Part shown: in pieces, positions 1-11,484 of the stretch | Layout of the letters: each line of letters starts with the position of its first letter | Position numbering within the stretch: the stretch's first letter is position 1 | Assembly (NCBI GenBank): GCA_013365365.1 | Contig: JABVXU010000494.1 | Location: 1-39,893 of the forward strand | Direction of reading: 5' to 3' | DNA length: 39,893 bases | Origin: Cruorifilaria tuberocauda | Taxonomy: Eukaryota; Nematoda; Chromadorea; Rhabditida; Onchocercidae | Notes under the pieces: model-generated | Databases searched by the model: none | What the model saw: the letters and a program-made list of their open reading frames with translations, nothing else | Told to the model about the DNA's origin: nothing | Program-made: the position numbers and the translations under genes

Positions 1-420
1 ATGTTTGATTAGATAACACTGATAGTCTTTGCAAATTCAAGTTAAAACTAAATATCAATTTCTTGATAATGATAACTGAGATTTTTTGAAGAATTTCAAA
101 TAAGCTGTAAGCAGTTGAATTCAAATTAAATGATTAAATGATAAGAATAGAAATTCGTGACATTTTTTATATTCGCTTTCAAAAAAAATTATTTAATGCA
201 AAAATCATGAATTCATTAATTAAAATTTTTCGCTTCTCCCTTTTAAAAGTTTTTTCTACAATACATATTTGATGATATTTCAAAAAAATTCAATATGAAA
301 TTCATATTGATACTGTGTAAAAATTTAGTGTAAGTAAAATATTTCAAATTAAAAGGGAAACGAAAAACAATATTACAAATTTGAATTTCAATTTATCATA
401 TTTATAATTTAAAAAATAAC
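1..420. other. AT-rich flank, no supported gene
   Basis: This edge stretch is AT-rich with stop codons in all frames. The minus-strand exon ending near 421 must have further exons to its left if it is real, but I could not identify one in these 420 bases. No RNA gene or repeat family was recognised. Confidence 0.5.
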
Positions 421-748
421 CTTTTTTATAGCCCGATTTCCTTTCATTAATTGAAGTTTGTGTAAATATTTCTTGATTGTTATTATTGATTATTATTGTT
501 TCAGCATTTTCAACAATGCTTTCCTTATCTCTTGGCTTATCTTTAACAAATTCGTTATCAGTCGCCGTTGACTGATAATTCTCATCAGTCTTAGCACTCG
601 GGCAATTTACTTCAATGAATGAAATTGTGGTACTAAAACGAATTTTCTTGCTATTTTTCCTCATTACTATTCCATTTTTACAGGTAAGTTCATTATCATC
701 GACTTCATCTGCATCTTTTACGCCAATTTTAGACGTTTTCCTGAACAT
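421..748 (-). CDS. Candidate first exon of an unidentified gene
   Basis: An open frame of about 109 codons starts at ATG 748 and runs to a possible donor (AAG|GTTATT) at 421. The peptide is hydrophilic and acidic, begins MFRKTSKIGVKDADE and contains KKIRFSTTISFIEV, an RVxF-like stretch of the kind that binds protein phosphatase 1 (family knowledge; the link is speculative). A TTTACAG acceptor lies about 14 bases before the ATG, which suits a trans-splice site. The stop codon of the upstream same-strand gene is about 450 bases away, so the two could form an operon. A 49-base stretch inside has GTAA..TTTTAG ends, but removing it puts a stop in frame soon after, so I kept it as coding. Exons downstream lie outside the window or were not found. 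I do not recognise the family. Confidence 0.35.
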
Positions 749-1193
749 TTCCGGTACTTTACCTGTAAATAGAAACCTGAAATGTAGTAGTAGGTGAAAG
801 AAAAGAAATTAGGAATAGAAATAAGCTAAAAACAAATTATTAGTATTAGAAAAATGAAAAAGATAATTTTTACCTGAAATAATTCAGGAAATACTAAATT
901 TCATAAAATGATTTCCTCTTTATTTTTCTTTCTTTCTTTTTTTTTTTAAATTCAATTCAATCAATTTTACTCAATTAATTATCATCGTCATGAACTTAAA
1001 AAAATAGGAAAAGAAGTGGGAAAAAAAAAATCACCGGAAATTAAGTACACACTTGCACGAATTAACTCATTAATTAATTTAGTTACATTAAAGATGAAAG
1101 TTCAAAGTTCAAAATTACACTGATTATTTATGCTATTGCGCTAATTCTTTTTTTTTGATTACTAATTAATTTGGCTCAATTAAAAATAAATGC
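749..1193. other. Possible intercistronic region, minus strand
   Basis: AT-rich, with poly-T and poly-A runs and no exon supported by splice signals. It separates the stop codon at 1194-1196 from the ATG at 748 on the same strand. The pyrimidine-rich tract ending in an AG near 762 could serve as a trans-splice acceptor for the downstream gene. Confidence 0.35.
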
Positions 1194-2613
1194 CTAATAG
1201 TCTGCAGTAACGGAATTTTCACCTCGAGACTCTTTTGGTCCACAAAACCAAACAGCAAGTAATAGAGCACATAATGCAAATGGTATAACACCGATTGATA
1301 ACGGTATTAAAATCTGCAAAATTTTCTCTTTCTTTCAACAAATTTAAATTTAAATTTAATTTTTGAAAAATAAAAAATTTAGCTAAAACGATTTGAAATT
1401 TAAATTTACTCATTTTATGGTAATAAAAGAAGATTAGAAAATTTTTAAACCAATTCAAGTTGTAATTTACGACAGCTACGCTGTTCGATAATTGATCGAC
1501 GTCTTGTACGATTTGAATGCGGTAATTCAGTATTATCCGCATTACCATCATTGAAACTAGAAGAAAAACAAAACTATGCTTAATTAATTAATTAATTAAT
1601 TAACTAATTAAGCATTTGATTTCTCAATTATCTATTTTACATTGATAATAATTAAATATTATTATTTGTTATTTTTTGTAGAACGATACGAATTCAGTAT
1701 TATCGTATCTGAAATATTTCCTTTGATGCTAAATTTTATATAATTCATTCAAAGTTTCCTAACAATTACAATAAATTACTAAAATTTATTAAATTTTCAT
1801 TAATTTTATTCAAATATATATTTAATTAAAATACTTAACATTTTAATGATTGAAAAACTGAAACTGAAGGCTGAAAAATGACTGAAAAAACTAAAAAAAA
1901 AAAAAGAAAACCAGTTTACAACCTATTTTAAGTTCTATTTTGTCTCTCTCTCTCTCTCTTTCTTTCCTTCTTTCATCCTTACAAAAAATTACTTATAAAT
2001 GAATGGAGTTTTCTTTCTAATTGGAAATGATTGTATAATTTTAGCTTTCACTCATAAATAATTTTCTAAAGTCAAAAAATAAAAAATTACGTGACATAGC
2101 TAACTTTAATCTTTTCATAGTTAATATAAAATGATCAATTATACATTTTGAAAAATCAATCAATTTTTCTTAAATAAAAATAAATGCTTAATTTTTTTTT
2201 TTTGAATGACTACTAAATAAACAAATGTTTTAGAACTATAAAAAGTACAAAAATCAACTAATAATATGTAATTTCTTCGATGAAAGTAAAATAAATTTCT
2301 ATGAGTGTAAAATATGAAAGTAAATTATGCGAGTAAACTTCTATGAGAGTAAAATATAGGATTAAATATGAGAGTAAACTTTTATGAGAGTAAAATAAAT
2401 GATATGATTGATGTGATGAGAAATGAAATTGCTTACGGGTAAACTACAAGTGACAAGGTAAACTACAAGTAAAAATACTTACATGGCAGTATCATTACAG
2501 GTAAAATCACAATTAAGGCATGTAGGTGCTGCCATTGTAAAATATATTGAAAGAATTAGCAAAATTGCTAATAAAAATATTCGATTTACTGTTACTGATC
2601 TTATCATATCCAT
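1194..2613 (-). CDS. Small secreted or single-pass membrane protein, 3 exons
   Basis: I assembled three exons: 2613-2483, 1556-1451 and 1313-1194. The phases join exactly (AT|T gives Ile; the second junction is phase 0) and give 118 residues. Residues about 10-28 form a hydrophobic signal peptide ending TMAA, followed by a Cys cluster (CLNCDFTC), an Asn/Asp-rich stretch with an N-glycosylation site (NRT), and the basic run NRTRRRS that fits a furin-type cleavage site. A second hydrophobic segment at about 79-102 is a transmembrane helix, followed by a short tail, CGPKESRGENSVTADY. The architecture suggests a small type I membrane protein or cleaved propeptide. I do not recognise a family. The donors are GTAAGT (exon 1) and a weaker GTTTAA (exon 2). 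Intron 1 is long (926 bases) and carries repeats. The start is the first ATG of the signal-peptide frame. Confidence 0.65.
1578..1617. repeat. TAAT-repeat palindrome in intron 1 of the small membrane-protein gene
   Basis: About 40 bases of TTAA/TAAT repeats flanked by ATGCTTAATTA and its complement TAATTAAGCAT. The two arms differ at about one position, so the tract can fold into a hairpin. It lies about 20 bases upstream of the exon 2 acceptor on the minus strand. Confidence 0.7.
1942..1960. repeat. CT microsatellite
   Basis: A run of CT dinucleotides continuing into CTTT and TTCC pyrimidine sequence, inside intron 1 of the small membrane-protein gene. Confidence 0.85.
2280..2470. repeat. 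Degenerate short tandem repeats in intron
   Basis: Several imperfect copies of an ATGAGAGTAAA-type unit occur between about 2,280 and 2,400 (variants include ATGAGTGTAAAA, ATGCGAGTAAA and ATGAGAGTAAA). Two exact copies of GTAAACTACAAGT follow at 2439-2451 and 2458-2470. All lie in intron 1, next to the donor of exon 1. Confidence 0.65.
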
Positions 2614-4844
2614 TAAAATCTATAAGTAAAATTAATTATTAGAAAAAATTTTGAGAATTTTTCAAATTGATAGTTTTTGATAATAATTTAATAAATTGAT
2701 GATTAGCTGATAAATTTTCAAATTATATCGAATAATACAATGAAATTTGAAAAACAATCAGTTCATTTCATATATGAGTTAAATTTAATTTATTATAAAT
2801 AAAAAAACAAAATTTTTATGAAAATTGAAGAAGTGAAATAATTCTGTCGTCAAACTATCATGCATACTGTTGCAAAAATCAAAGTGTTACAATCATGTGA
2901 ACGAGTGTGATAAGGAGTGATATGATATGATATGATAGGAAAGAAAGAAATTTCTCTCTTTCATTTGATTAACATTGAAAGAGTTAAATTTTGTTATGTC
3001 ATTGTCAAAATGATTATTTGATAACGATTTAAAAAAAAAAATATATAAATTCGATAACATACTACCGAGAAGAGTTAAATTCTTTAAATTTTAAAAGTAA
3101 AACTTTGCAAATTAATTAACAGAAAAAAGTATTCATAAAAGTTTGGAAATGAACTGAGTAATATTTAGTGTTAAAATAATTATTTAAAATAATAATTAAT
3201 TTTGTTGATAGGTATGAAATGCATGCAATAATTACAATGTTAGTGCTTTTTATCACTAAAAAATTTAAATCTTTACAAAAATTACCTATTGTTTAAGTTA
3301 AAAAAATTCTATTTATGTTTACTCAATAATTAGAAGCTTAATTTTATGATAATTTTCAAAAATAATTCAAAAGTTTAAATTTTCTGGATTAATTTTAAAT
3401 CAACGCTAAGAATCACAGAAACACAGTTAATTGTTTATTTTAAGAGATTTGTATTATAAAGTTACTTATAAAAAAAAAAAATGAAACTTTAATCAAATAG
3501 TAATCTTATTCGATCGATCGATTATAACATATTGCAATTTAAATTAATTTCAATACTTTCTATAAAATAGCTTTTGGAATAGTAAAACGATAAATATTCG
3601 AGTGATCAATAAAAAGTGATTCAATATTATCTTGTAAAATTGAATAAATTAGTAATGTTTATTGGAAAGAAAGTAATTTTACTAAACGAATTTTAAAACG
3701 AACTTTTATTATCAAACAACTGATTTTTCAAAGAGACGAAGAAAAAAAAAATTTTTGAAAAAGAGAACAGAAACTAAAATTAGAGTAAGGAAAGAGAAAT
3801 TTTGAAAATTTCTCAAGACTGATTGTATGTAATAGAGTAAAGGTAATTAATTGGTAACAGTTGGTATCAGCCGTAAGATTGATACTGCTTAATTTAATTG
3901 TTATCTTTTAAGCAGAGTTAGAGATAAAAAGGGTAAAAATGAAGTTGCTCGAAACTAATACGATTTTTTCTTTCAAGAAAAGAAAAAAACTGAAAATATG
4001 AAAGGAAGATTTATTGAAAAGTTTTAAATTTTAAAATTAATTTAGCTAAAATAAATTTTATTATATGAAATTTACGCTTGCGCTTAGTATTTGACAAAAT
4101 GTTTTGATAAGTAATAATTGGCAAGTAAACAAATTGACGTAATGAATGAAAAATGATTTAATTAATTAATAAGAATGAAGAAGGATGAATTATTTATTAA
4201 TATACAAATGTTGACAATGCTCGTATGATTCGAAAACATTTATTCCTGCATGAATAGTATTTAAATTGAAAAATGAGAATTGTTAGAATTAATAGCGAAA
4301 AAAGAATTTAAAAAAAAAAATAATTTTGGTATTATCAGTTTGATGAAAAAATAACTTTCCTGATTTCTACCGAATTTATAAATTTAAAATAGTATAACAA
4401 AGGAATTTCATAGATTGCTATTTTAATGTTTGAAATTTTCGATTTTTGAAGTTTTCAAAACTTAGATTTCAAAATAGCATGAGAACAAAAATGATCACTT
4501 TATCAAAAATGTTTCTCTTTCATCCGATCCAATTTATGATCGATGGATCATTTGAAACATTGTTCAGTAATTGAATTTCAAAAATTAAAAGTAATGAAAA
4601 AATGCTACGACTATTTCTCTCTCTCACTTTCATTCATTTCTAGAAAACTTGGTAAGTTTTATTTTCTGCTTCTCTTGTATCAAGCATTTTTTATTGTTTT
4701 TTTTCTTTGTGCAATAAATCAAATTTATGAATCATTTAAATAGTCGAAGTATAGAAATCAGTAAATAAACGTATCAAGAAACATTAAGGATAAATGAAAC
4801 TTAACATAAATATCAAAAATTCCTCTCTAAAACAACTTGTGCAA

Positions 4845-4866
4845 TAATTAATTAATTAATTAATTT
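4845..4866. repeat. TAAT microsatellite
   Basis: A short uninterrupted run of the AATT/TAAT tetranucleotide in intergenic sequence. Confidence 0.8.
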
Positions 4867-4988
4867 AATCTAACCTAAGTAATGCATGCAAAGAAAAGAA
4901 GGAAATATTAATTATTAATTACATAAGTATCAAACTATTTGCCAAAAACAATTTTATATGATATGGTTAGAAGAAAAGTCTCTTGAAT

Positions 4989-5013
4989 GAGAGCGAGAGA
5001 GAGAGAGAGAGAA
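4989..5013. repeat. GA microsatellite
   Basis: A GA dinucleotide run with one early interruption (GAGCGAGAGA), followed by a purine-rich AAGG tract. Confidence 0.85.
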
Positions 5014-5736
5014 GGAAAAGGAAAAGAGGAAAGGTCAAAATTTAAATGAATTGTAATTTCACTTCCTTTTTTGCAAAATGTTAACTAATAAATTATAGCT
5101 TAAAGGCCATTTAGATCGGATGGAAATCAAATTGAATCGATGATCAGGCTGATTGAATGAATTATTTTTCTGAAATTGTAAGAGTAAAATATAAAAGTAA
5201 AGTAAATTTTGTAGAGCAATTTCACCCTTTCATGAAACGATCATATTTATTGTATAAAATATTTTCTTTTTAAAATTAAAAAACTTTGTTATTTTTGAAT
5301 TCGAAAAAAAAAACGAATAAGAATTAAATTAATTCTTTAAATTAATTATCTTTAAGCATTAATTATCTTTAAGCTTATTAAAAAGGAAAAAAATGAAGCA
5401 AAAAAAAGGTTTGGATCAATGTTGTTAATTTTTTTCTTAATTATAAAAATTTTCATATAAATTATTTAAGAAGATAAAATTTTCCAATAACAAATTCTTA
5501 CTTCATTATATTGATTTAATTTGAAAGTAAAAATCATTATTGTCAATAATTAACTCGGGAAATCATTATTTTCTTTTTTAAATGCTTTATTATACTAATT
5601 TAGAAATCACTATTATTGCTGATATGACTGATAGTGAAAGTTTAATGTTACTACAATTTATTATTTAATTATCACCAAATAATGGTAGCTTGGAAATTAC
5701 CTAATTGGCTTATTACCTTATCAATTACCAAATAGT

Positions 5737-5761
5737 GGTAGTAGTAGCAGCTACTATTACC
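5737..5761. repeat. 25-base palindrome, hairpin-forming
   Basis: Two 12-base arms, GGTAGTAGTAGC and GCTACTATTACC, surround a single central A with one mismatch. Three copies of ACCAAAT lie around it (near 5,675, 5,727 and 5,759). It is not next to a recognised gene end. Confidence 0.7.
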
Positions 5762-6370
5762 AAATGATTCGATATTTCTAATTAGCAGTAATTAATTAAG
5801 GTAAATTTTAGCATTAGTTTATTTTGCATTACGTTTTTGAAATAATTTTAAGTTTCTCATAGTTTAATATCAATTCAGCAAAAGTATTCGTATCGATAGC
5901 TTATCAATTGATGCAACTTTAGAATTGATTAGTATTTTAATCAAAAATGAAGCACTGTTCGATGTTATTGAAACCATTGCTGTAAGAAGGAATTAAACAG
6001 TTAAAAGTGAATGTTATCATGAACGAAAAGTTATCAGTAAAAAGGTAATGCAATGATTGATAAGGGTTTGAAATAGAAAATTACATAATCAAACTACAGG
6101 TAGGTAAACAAGTACCATCAACATATATAGCAAAATTCGTAGAGATCATACAAACAGGTTCTTTATTTTAACTGAAAATAACTTTGAGTACAAAAATTGA
6201 ACAAAAGATGAATTTGTTGCTACAAACGAAACTTCATCAACAGTTTGTAAATTTCGGTTTAAATTTCAAAACTTTAAATATACAACGTTATCTTCGTTAA
6301 ATCATTCGATTGTTTTACCAATAATTTCAATTTTATAAACTGAATTAAATACTTGAAAATAATTCCGACA

Positions 6371-6392
6371 GATAAATAAATAAATAAATAAG
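6371..6392. repeat. AAAT microsatellite
   Basis: Five tandem copies of ATAA/AAAT in intergenic sequence. Confidence 0.8.
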
Positions 6393-7512
6393 CGAATAGC
6401 ATAAAATAGTTGAAAAGTAAATCTTCCTGAACTAAGTAAATGTATTAATTTCGTCAATTAAACATTTTGACACCTGTTTCTTATTATTGCAATTAACTGG
6501 ATTACCCATCAATAACTTATTAGAACTGTAATTTTGTGTTTAATTAACATGTTAAGCTTATAATTTAACATTTGAATCACTTGTTATTTCAAGATTGCAA
6601 AATTTCGAAATTGCAAATCAAAAAAATACGATATTTAATTTTCGACATACTTATATATATCAAATACTTCTACTTAATGTGATAAGTTCATTAAACTTTT
6701 TATATCAGTTTATTTAATCAGCATAGCAATTATGTTTTAATTTTAATCGGAAAATTCATGAAATCATAGCTGTAAAAACGAATTAATTAACTTTTCTATT
6801 AAATAAACTATAATAATCAGTTTTTATTTTTTTTCAAAACATTTAGAAATTTTTGTTAGTGATAAATCCTTTTTAACTTTAAAATCATGCATGTAAGAGA
6901 AGAATTAAATTAACCTAATTTGAGATTGCGTTTAAATATAAATTTTTATCAATTTTCCTATCATAATACCTATCAATTATCATTTTTGTAAATTTAGTAA
7001 AGTAAAGTGAAATGCAGCATTGTAAAGATTCTCTTTCTTAACACTCATAATTAATTGTCAAAATGAATCAAAAATCAAAATTTATTCTAATCGAAAAAAA
7101 AAATTCTTTCGCAAAGTTTGCAAGAGAAGTTTTACGTTAAATTTTACAGCAATCTTCTTTTACAACTTACAATTGTTTTCCATTGAAATAAATGAACGAG
7201 AATGAAAAGCTAAACTAACTGATAGATAAGACAAATGCGCCTATCTTAAATACAAATATTTTTACAGTAATATACCATTTCTTTAATGATAGTTTTTCTA
7301 ATAACTAATTTTTACTGTAATATTATGGTTGAAAATTCTAATGGAAAATGCGAATTATTGAATTCATTTTATGTGTACAAAAAATTTTAAATGAAATAAA
7401 ATAAAAGTAAAGTAAATATGAATAGAATGTATAACTTTTGAAAGAACAAAATTAAAAAGATAAAAAAAAAAAAGTAATTTAATAGAAGAGAACATTAAAT
7501 AACCTTTTTTCT

Positions 7513-7538
7513 TTTCTCTCTCTCTCTCTCTCTCTCTT
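7513..7538. repeat. CT microsatellite
   Basis: About a dozen uninterrupted CT dinucleotides. Read on the minus strand it produces an Arg/Glu repeat in a spurious open frame. Confidence 0.85.
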
Positions 7539-8087
7539 TTATTCGTTTTTTTCATTTTTTGCAAAATTAAGAAAAAAAAATTAGCAAAATGATAAAAAAA
7601 AGATAATTGATAAAGCATTTTTCTTTCCGGTTAAATGACAATTTAGTATCATATCTACTGTCTTGTTAATGCAGCCGGAAATGACTACCATTTACCTGTT
7701 CATCCGGTTGTCTTTAACAAATGATTAATTTTTGACGAGTAAAAGACTTTCATCATTCGCATGAAAATTCACTTCATGTGCCATTTACTCATCAATAAAC
7801 AGTCAATTACTTTGTTTTTCTCATGTATAATATTTACTGTAAGTTTTTGAACTGTAATATCTAGGAGTTAGAGAATAATTGAAGAATGATTTAGATAGAT
7901 TACTGTAATCAATATTATCATTCGAAAATTCTATCAGTAAAGAATAAGGAAAGTGTTGCATTCATTATTTGTAAAATTTTCATTGTTTAATACAAAAACA
8001 ATACAATTCACATATTGATTATAATTTTCAAAATTTGCAAAATTTTCATTTTATAAATTAATTTGAAATTTAATGGCTTAATTTAAA

Positions 8088-8395
8088 TTTCATGATAATA
8101 ATTGAAATTCTCATCAAATATCATGATTTAGAAAGATGGATTAAAAACCTTATCAGGCAATGTAATCTGATCTGAATCTCATGGTAAAAATTGAAACCAT
8201 TATCAGATATCATGATTTTTTTTTTTCGATTTTATAATAACAATTGAAATTTCCATCAATAATATATTCTGATCTGAATCTAACAGGCAATAATTGAATT
8301 TCTTAACAGATATCATAATTTATTTCAATTTCATGACAACGATTAGAATCTTCATTCAGAAATCATAATTTTCCACAATTTCATGATAATACAGT
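8088..8395. repeat. Degenerate tandem repeat, period about 50 bases
   Basis: Related units beginning TTTCATGATAATAATTGAA and ending ATCATGATTT or ATCATAATTT start near 8,088, 8,177, 8,229, 8,278, 8,329 and 8,379. The later starts are 49-52 bases apart; the first gap of 89 looks like a unit with an internal deletion. Sub-motifs CTGATCTGAATCT and AACAGGCAAT/ATCAGGCAAT recur. Units are clearly diverged, so this is an old minisatellite-like array. It holds no coding potential. Confidence 0.7.
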
Positions 8396-10422
8396 CAAAT
8401 GAAAAATGGAGACATATTTTATAGCACTACGAAAGTTTCTTATAAAGTTAATCTTAAAACAATTTGAAAGTACCTTTCTTTTACAAACAAAAAAAAAGAA
8501 AGAAATTAAAAAAGTGCACTATAAGAACATTGCTTCATTTTTATAAAAGAATCTTTTAACACATGGCAGCATTATGTGTAATAAAAATTAACTTCAAGAA
8601 ACTTTCCTCATTTATTGTTTTTAAACAAATTACGAGTGAAAAGCAAATGCCAACCAGAATTTTTTCAACGATTGAAGAAAGTTCACTGAATTATTTAACA
8701 TTCAGCTGAAACAATAATTACGATAACAATCAATGATGACAATTCAGGTAATAGTAGGGAGAAGAAAAAAAAAAAAAGAAACAAAAAAATGTATCGGTGT
8801 GATTTAACTGTTAATGAACATAAGAGATGGAAGAATGGAACAATGGAAAAAGTAGAAGATAATAATATGAATAATAAATTACTCTTTATAATGCATATTG
8901 ATTGACATTATTTTGTTTAAAACAAGAAAATTAAAAGAGGAAATATTTACATAAAAGAGAGAGAGGAAAAAGAAAAAGAATGAAGAAATGAAAATAAAAT
9001 AAAAAAATTATCAAGAAGCAAATTACGTTTATTGTAAAAAATAAATTTTACAGAAATTGAAATACCAAAATGATAGAAAATTGAAATACTTAGATAAAAC
9101 TGAAATACCAAATTTACTCCTTACTTTTGTATACGATCCTATTAATAATTTTTGCAATTTTGCAAATTGAAAATGAAATTTTATGATGCTCATGATTATC
9201 ATGATTTATGGTATGTTCATTTGCAATGATTATCAAGGTCAATAATGAATGGAAAATGAACGATAAAAATGTTATGAATTAATATGTAACGTTTTGCATT
9301 CATCGTAAAAGTTTTCATGAAGCTAAAAAAATTTCAACATTTGAGATTGAGAATTTATATTAACATTATTTAATATGAATTCAAAATTTAAATATTTTGG
9401 TTCTTTTTTCCTATTTCTAGCTAATTATATCTTTTATTTATTTATCAAATTGATAGCTATTTATTTCATACGTCATTTCTTTTAGTCATTTATCCTCCTC
9501 TATTTAAACCGATTGAATTTTTGTTTGAAATAGTACAACTGTACTGAAATAAAGATATATCAAATTTGCGATGAACAACGATTGAATATTTTCAAAATTG
9601 GAATCTTAAATGCTTTCTGAAGAATTCTCAGGTAATCACAAAAGAAAGCTATTATCGATTTCAGTGATGAAGAATTTTTTGCCAATATGAAATAAAATTC
9701 GAATGAGAATAAAATTGTGGAAAGTGAACTTTATCACTTTGTTAATTAATTTTTTTTTTTGTATTGAAGTCATATAAGAGAAAATCGAGAAATTTACGCC
9801 CACTTTAAAAATGAAAAGAAAAAAAGAAAGGCAAAAAATGTGAATAATAGCGAAATGATCAAAATGAAATAATTGACCGTTGAGAAAAATAAAACATTTC
9901 CAAGAAAAAAGGAAAGAATAAGAGTGCATAGTATCCAAACTTCTTCAAGTGCTTTCTCTAATTTCTCCATTCATGAAAAAAAGATTCATATAAATTAATT
10001 AAAATGCTCTCCTTTATAATAAATCGATTTTTCGAATAATGATTACGGATTGTATGATTAATGACCTCTCATATGAACAATATGAAATTTGTTTTATATG
10101 AAACATATTATGTCCTCAGTCTTCAAATAAAATGGTATACATGTCAGACAAAAACAAAATCTCAAAAAATCAATAGAGAGAAATTCTCTATAGTTCTTTT
10201 AATTCTTAATGATGAAATGTTTTTTTTATTTCATCTCTCGTTGATAAAATGCTGATAACTTGTTTGGAAAAGTGAAAATGATTAAACATTGAAAGATTGA
10301 AAGATGGTCTAGTAGCTATAACTTGATGCGGATTTATCAAAAATTGATACTTCAATGAAAAATATCATCTTGCGTTTTAAAAATTCGAATATATATATAA
10401 TTTTTCTTAAACAAATCAGTGT

Positions 10423-10641
10423 TCAATGTTTTCTAATTTTGTGAAACAAATCAGATAACATAATAAAACAAATCAATATGTCTTCGATGATACTTTCCGA
10501 CCTCATTTCCTTTTTGACTAAAAGATCGCAGCAACTTTTCAAAAGGGTCAGTAACCTCAACACAAAACATTTATCCTTGTAATGTTGGCAGTGATGACTT
10601 AACAGAATCAACACTTCTAATCCTTCGACAAAATTATTCAT
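10423..10641 (-). CDS. Unidentified 72-codon open frame, helical
   Basis: A frame from ATG 10641 to a stop at 10423 encodes a helical peptide rich in Leu and Cys (segments such as CFVLRLLTLLKSCCDLL and IIEDILICFIMLSDLF). Its codon use looks more protein-like than the flanking sequence. Directly upstream, a TTTTAG acceptor near 10,690 opens another frame reading NFFLIVESIELHSCE, which stops at the TGA overlapping this ATG. The two could be one exon separated by a one-base slip, or chance frames. No family is recognised, and whether it belongs to the SPC25-like gene upstream is unknown. Confidence 0.2.
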   Translation of the reverse strand: MNNFVEGLEVLILLSHHCQHYKDKCFVLRLLTLLKSCCDLLVKKEMRSESIIEDILICFIMLSDLFHKIRKH

Positions 10642-11484
10642 TCACACGAATGCAATTCGATACTTTCCACGATCAGGAAGAAGTTACCTAAAATTTTCTT
10701 CCAACTATTAGCTATTAATAAATATCGAAATAATTTCATACTAGCCAGCAGAAGTAATTTATAAAACTAACAGTAACTAAGCGGCAGGAATAAGCCATTA
10801 GTAACAGAACTAAATTAATATATGTCAAGAGAAGTAAACATATAATAGTTAAGAAAATTTCAATAATTGAAAAGATTTGTATTGCTAAAAAAAAGCATTT
10901 ATTCATAAATGTAAATAGTAAGTGACTTTTATACATTTCTGATATGAAAGAAAAAGAAGCAAAGAGATATCTAAAAATATCGAATGAAACTAAGATTTTA
11001 AGTCATATTTTAATATAACATCCATGATTTGAGTAAGGACTAAACGAAAAATGGCTTCGAAGCATATGAATTAACAATAGTCAGGATCATAAGCTACATA
11101 AATGCTCTATAACTTTAGTTATCCTATAATTTTGTTATGGAAAGACTCACTCCTTAATCATGACTGTTTATTATGGTAGAACATCACATAATACCTTGAT
11201 GAATTGAAAACAATGAAACTAATTCGTAACAAAAGGTATACAGATTTTTTTCACAAATGACAAATTAATTAAAGGAATTCAATTTTAGTATACGCTGATA
11301 CTGAATCCTAATGCCACATTATACTAAACCTAAAACAATCACACCATAGAAAAGCTTTACAAGCTCAGCATTTTAAACTAGGTGGATCATTACAATAATC
11401 TGCACAAAGGAAGATAGTTTTTAAGATATATAAAACTTGAAAAAAAAAATTCATGAATATATAAGCATCTGAAAAAAGTGGAAT
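10642..11484. other. Gap between candidate small frame and SPC25-like gene
   Basis: No firmly supported exon. On the minus strand a TTTGTGCAG acceptor near 11,400 is followed by a short frame reading NDPPSLKC before a stop, which could be a last exon for the gene upstream if its exon 6 were spliced at AA|GTTTAT. This is a possibility only. Confidence 0.4.

Larger units (their letters stand above)
2614..10422. other. 7.8 kb AT-rich, gene-poor stretch
   Basis: No exon with splice signals and protein-like composition was found on either strand. The open frames present are low-complexity or rich in Phe, Leu, Ile and Lys, as expected from AT-rich sequence. The stretch holds microsatellites, one palindrome and a tandem repeat, listed separately. 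It lies upstream of the minus-strand small membrane-protein gene and downstream of the SPC25-like gene. Untranslated exons and unrecognised non-coding RNAs cannot be excluded. A patch of higher GC at about 7,625-7,745 with CCGG motifs could be such a sequence, but nothing identifies it. Confidence 0.55.

Noticed and set aside
640..690. A 49-base GTAA..TTTTAG mini-intron in the left candidate exon
   Set aside because: Removing it introduces an in-frame stop eight codons later, while reading through stays open and charged.
7364..7618. 84-codon minus-strand frame
   Set aside because: It contains an Arg/Glu run produced by the CT microsatellite and is otherwise Phe/Lys-rich low-complexity sequence.
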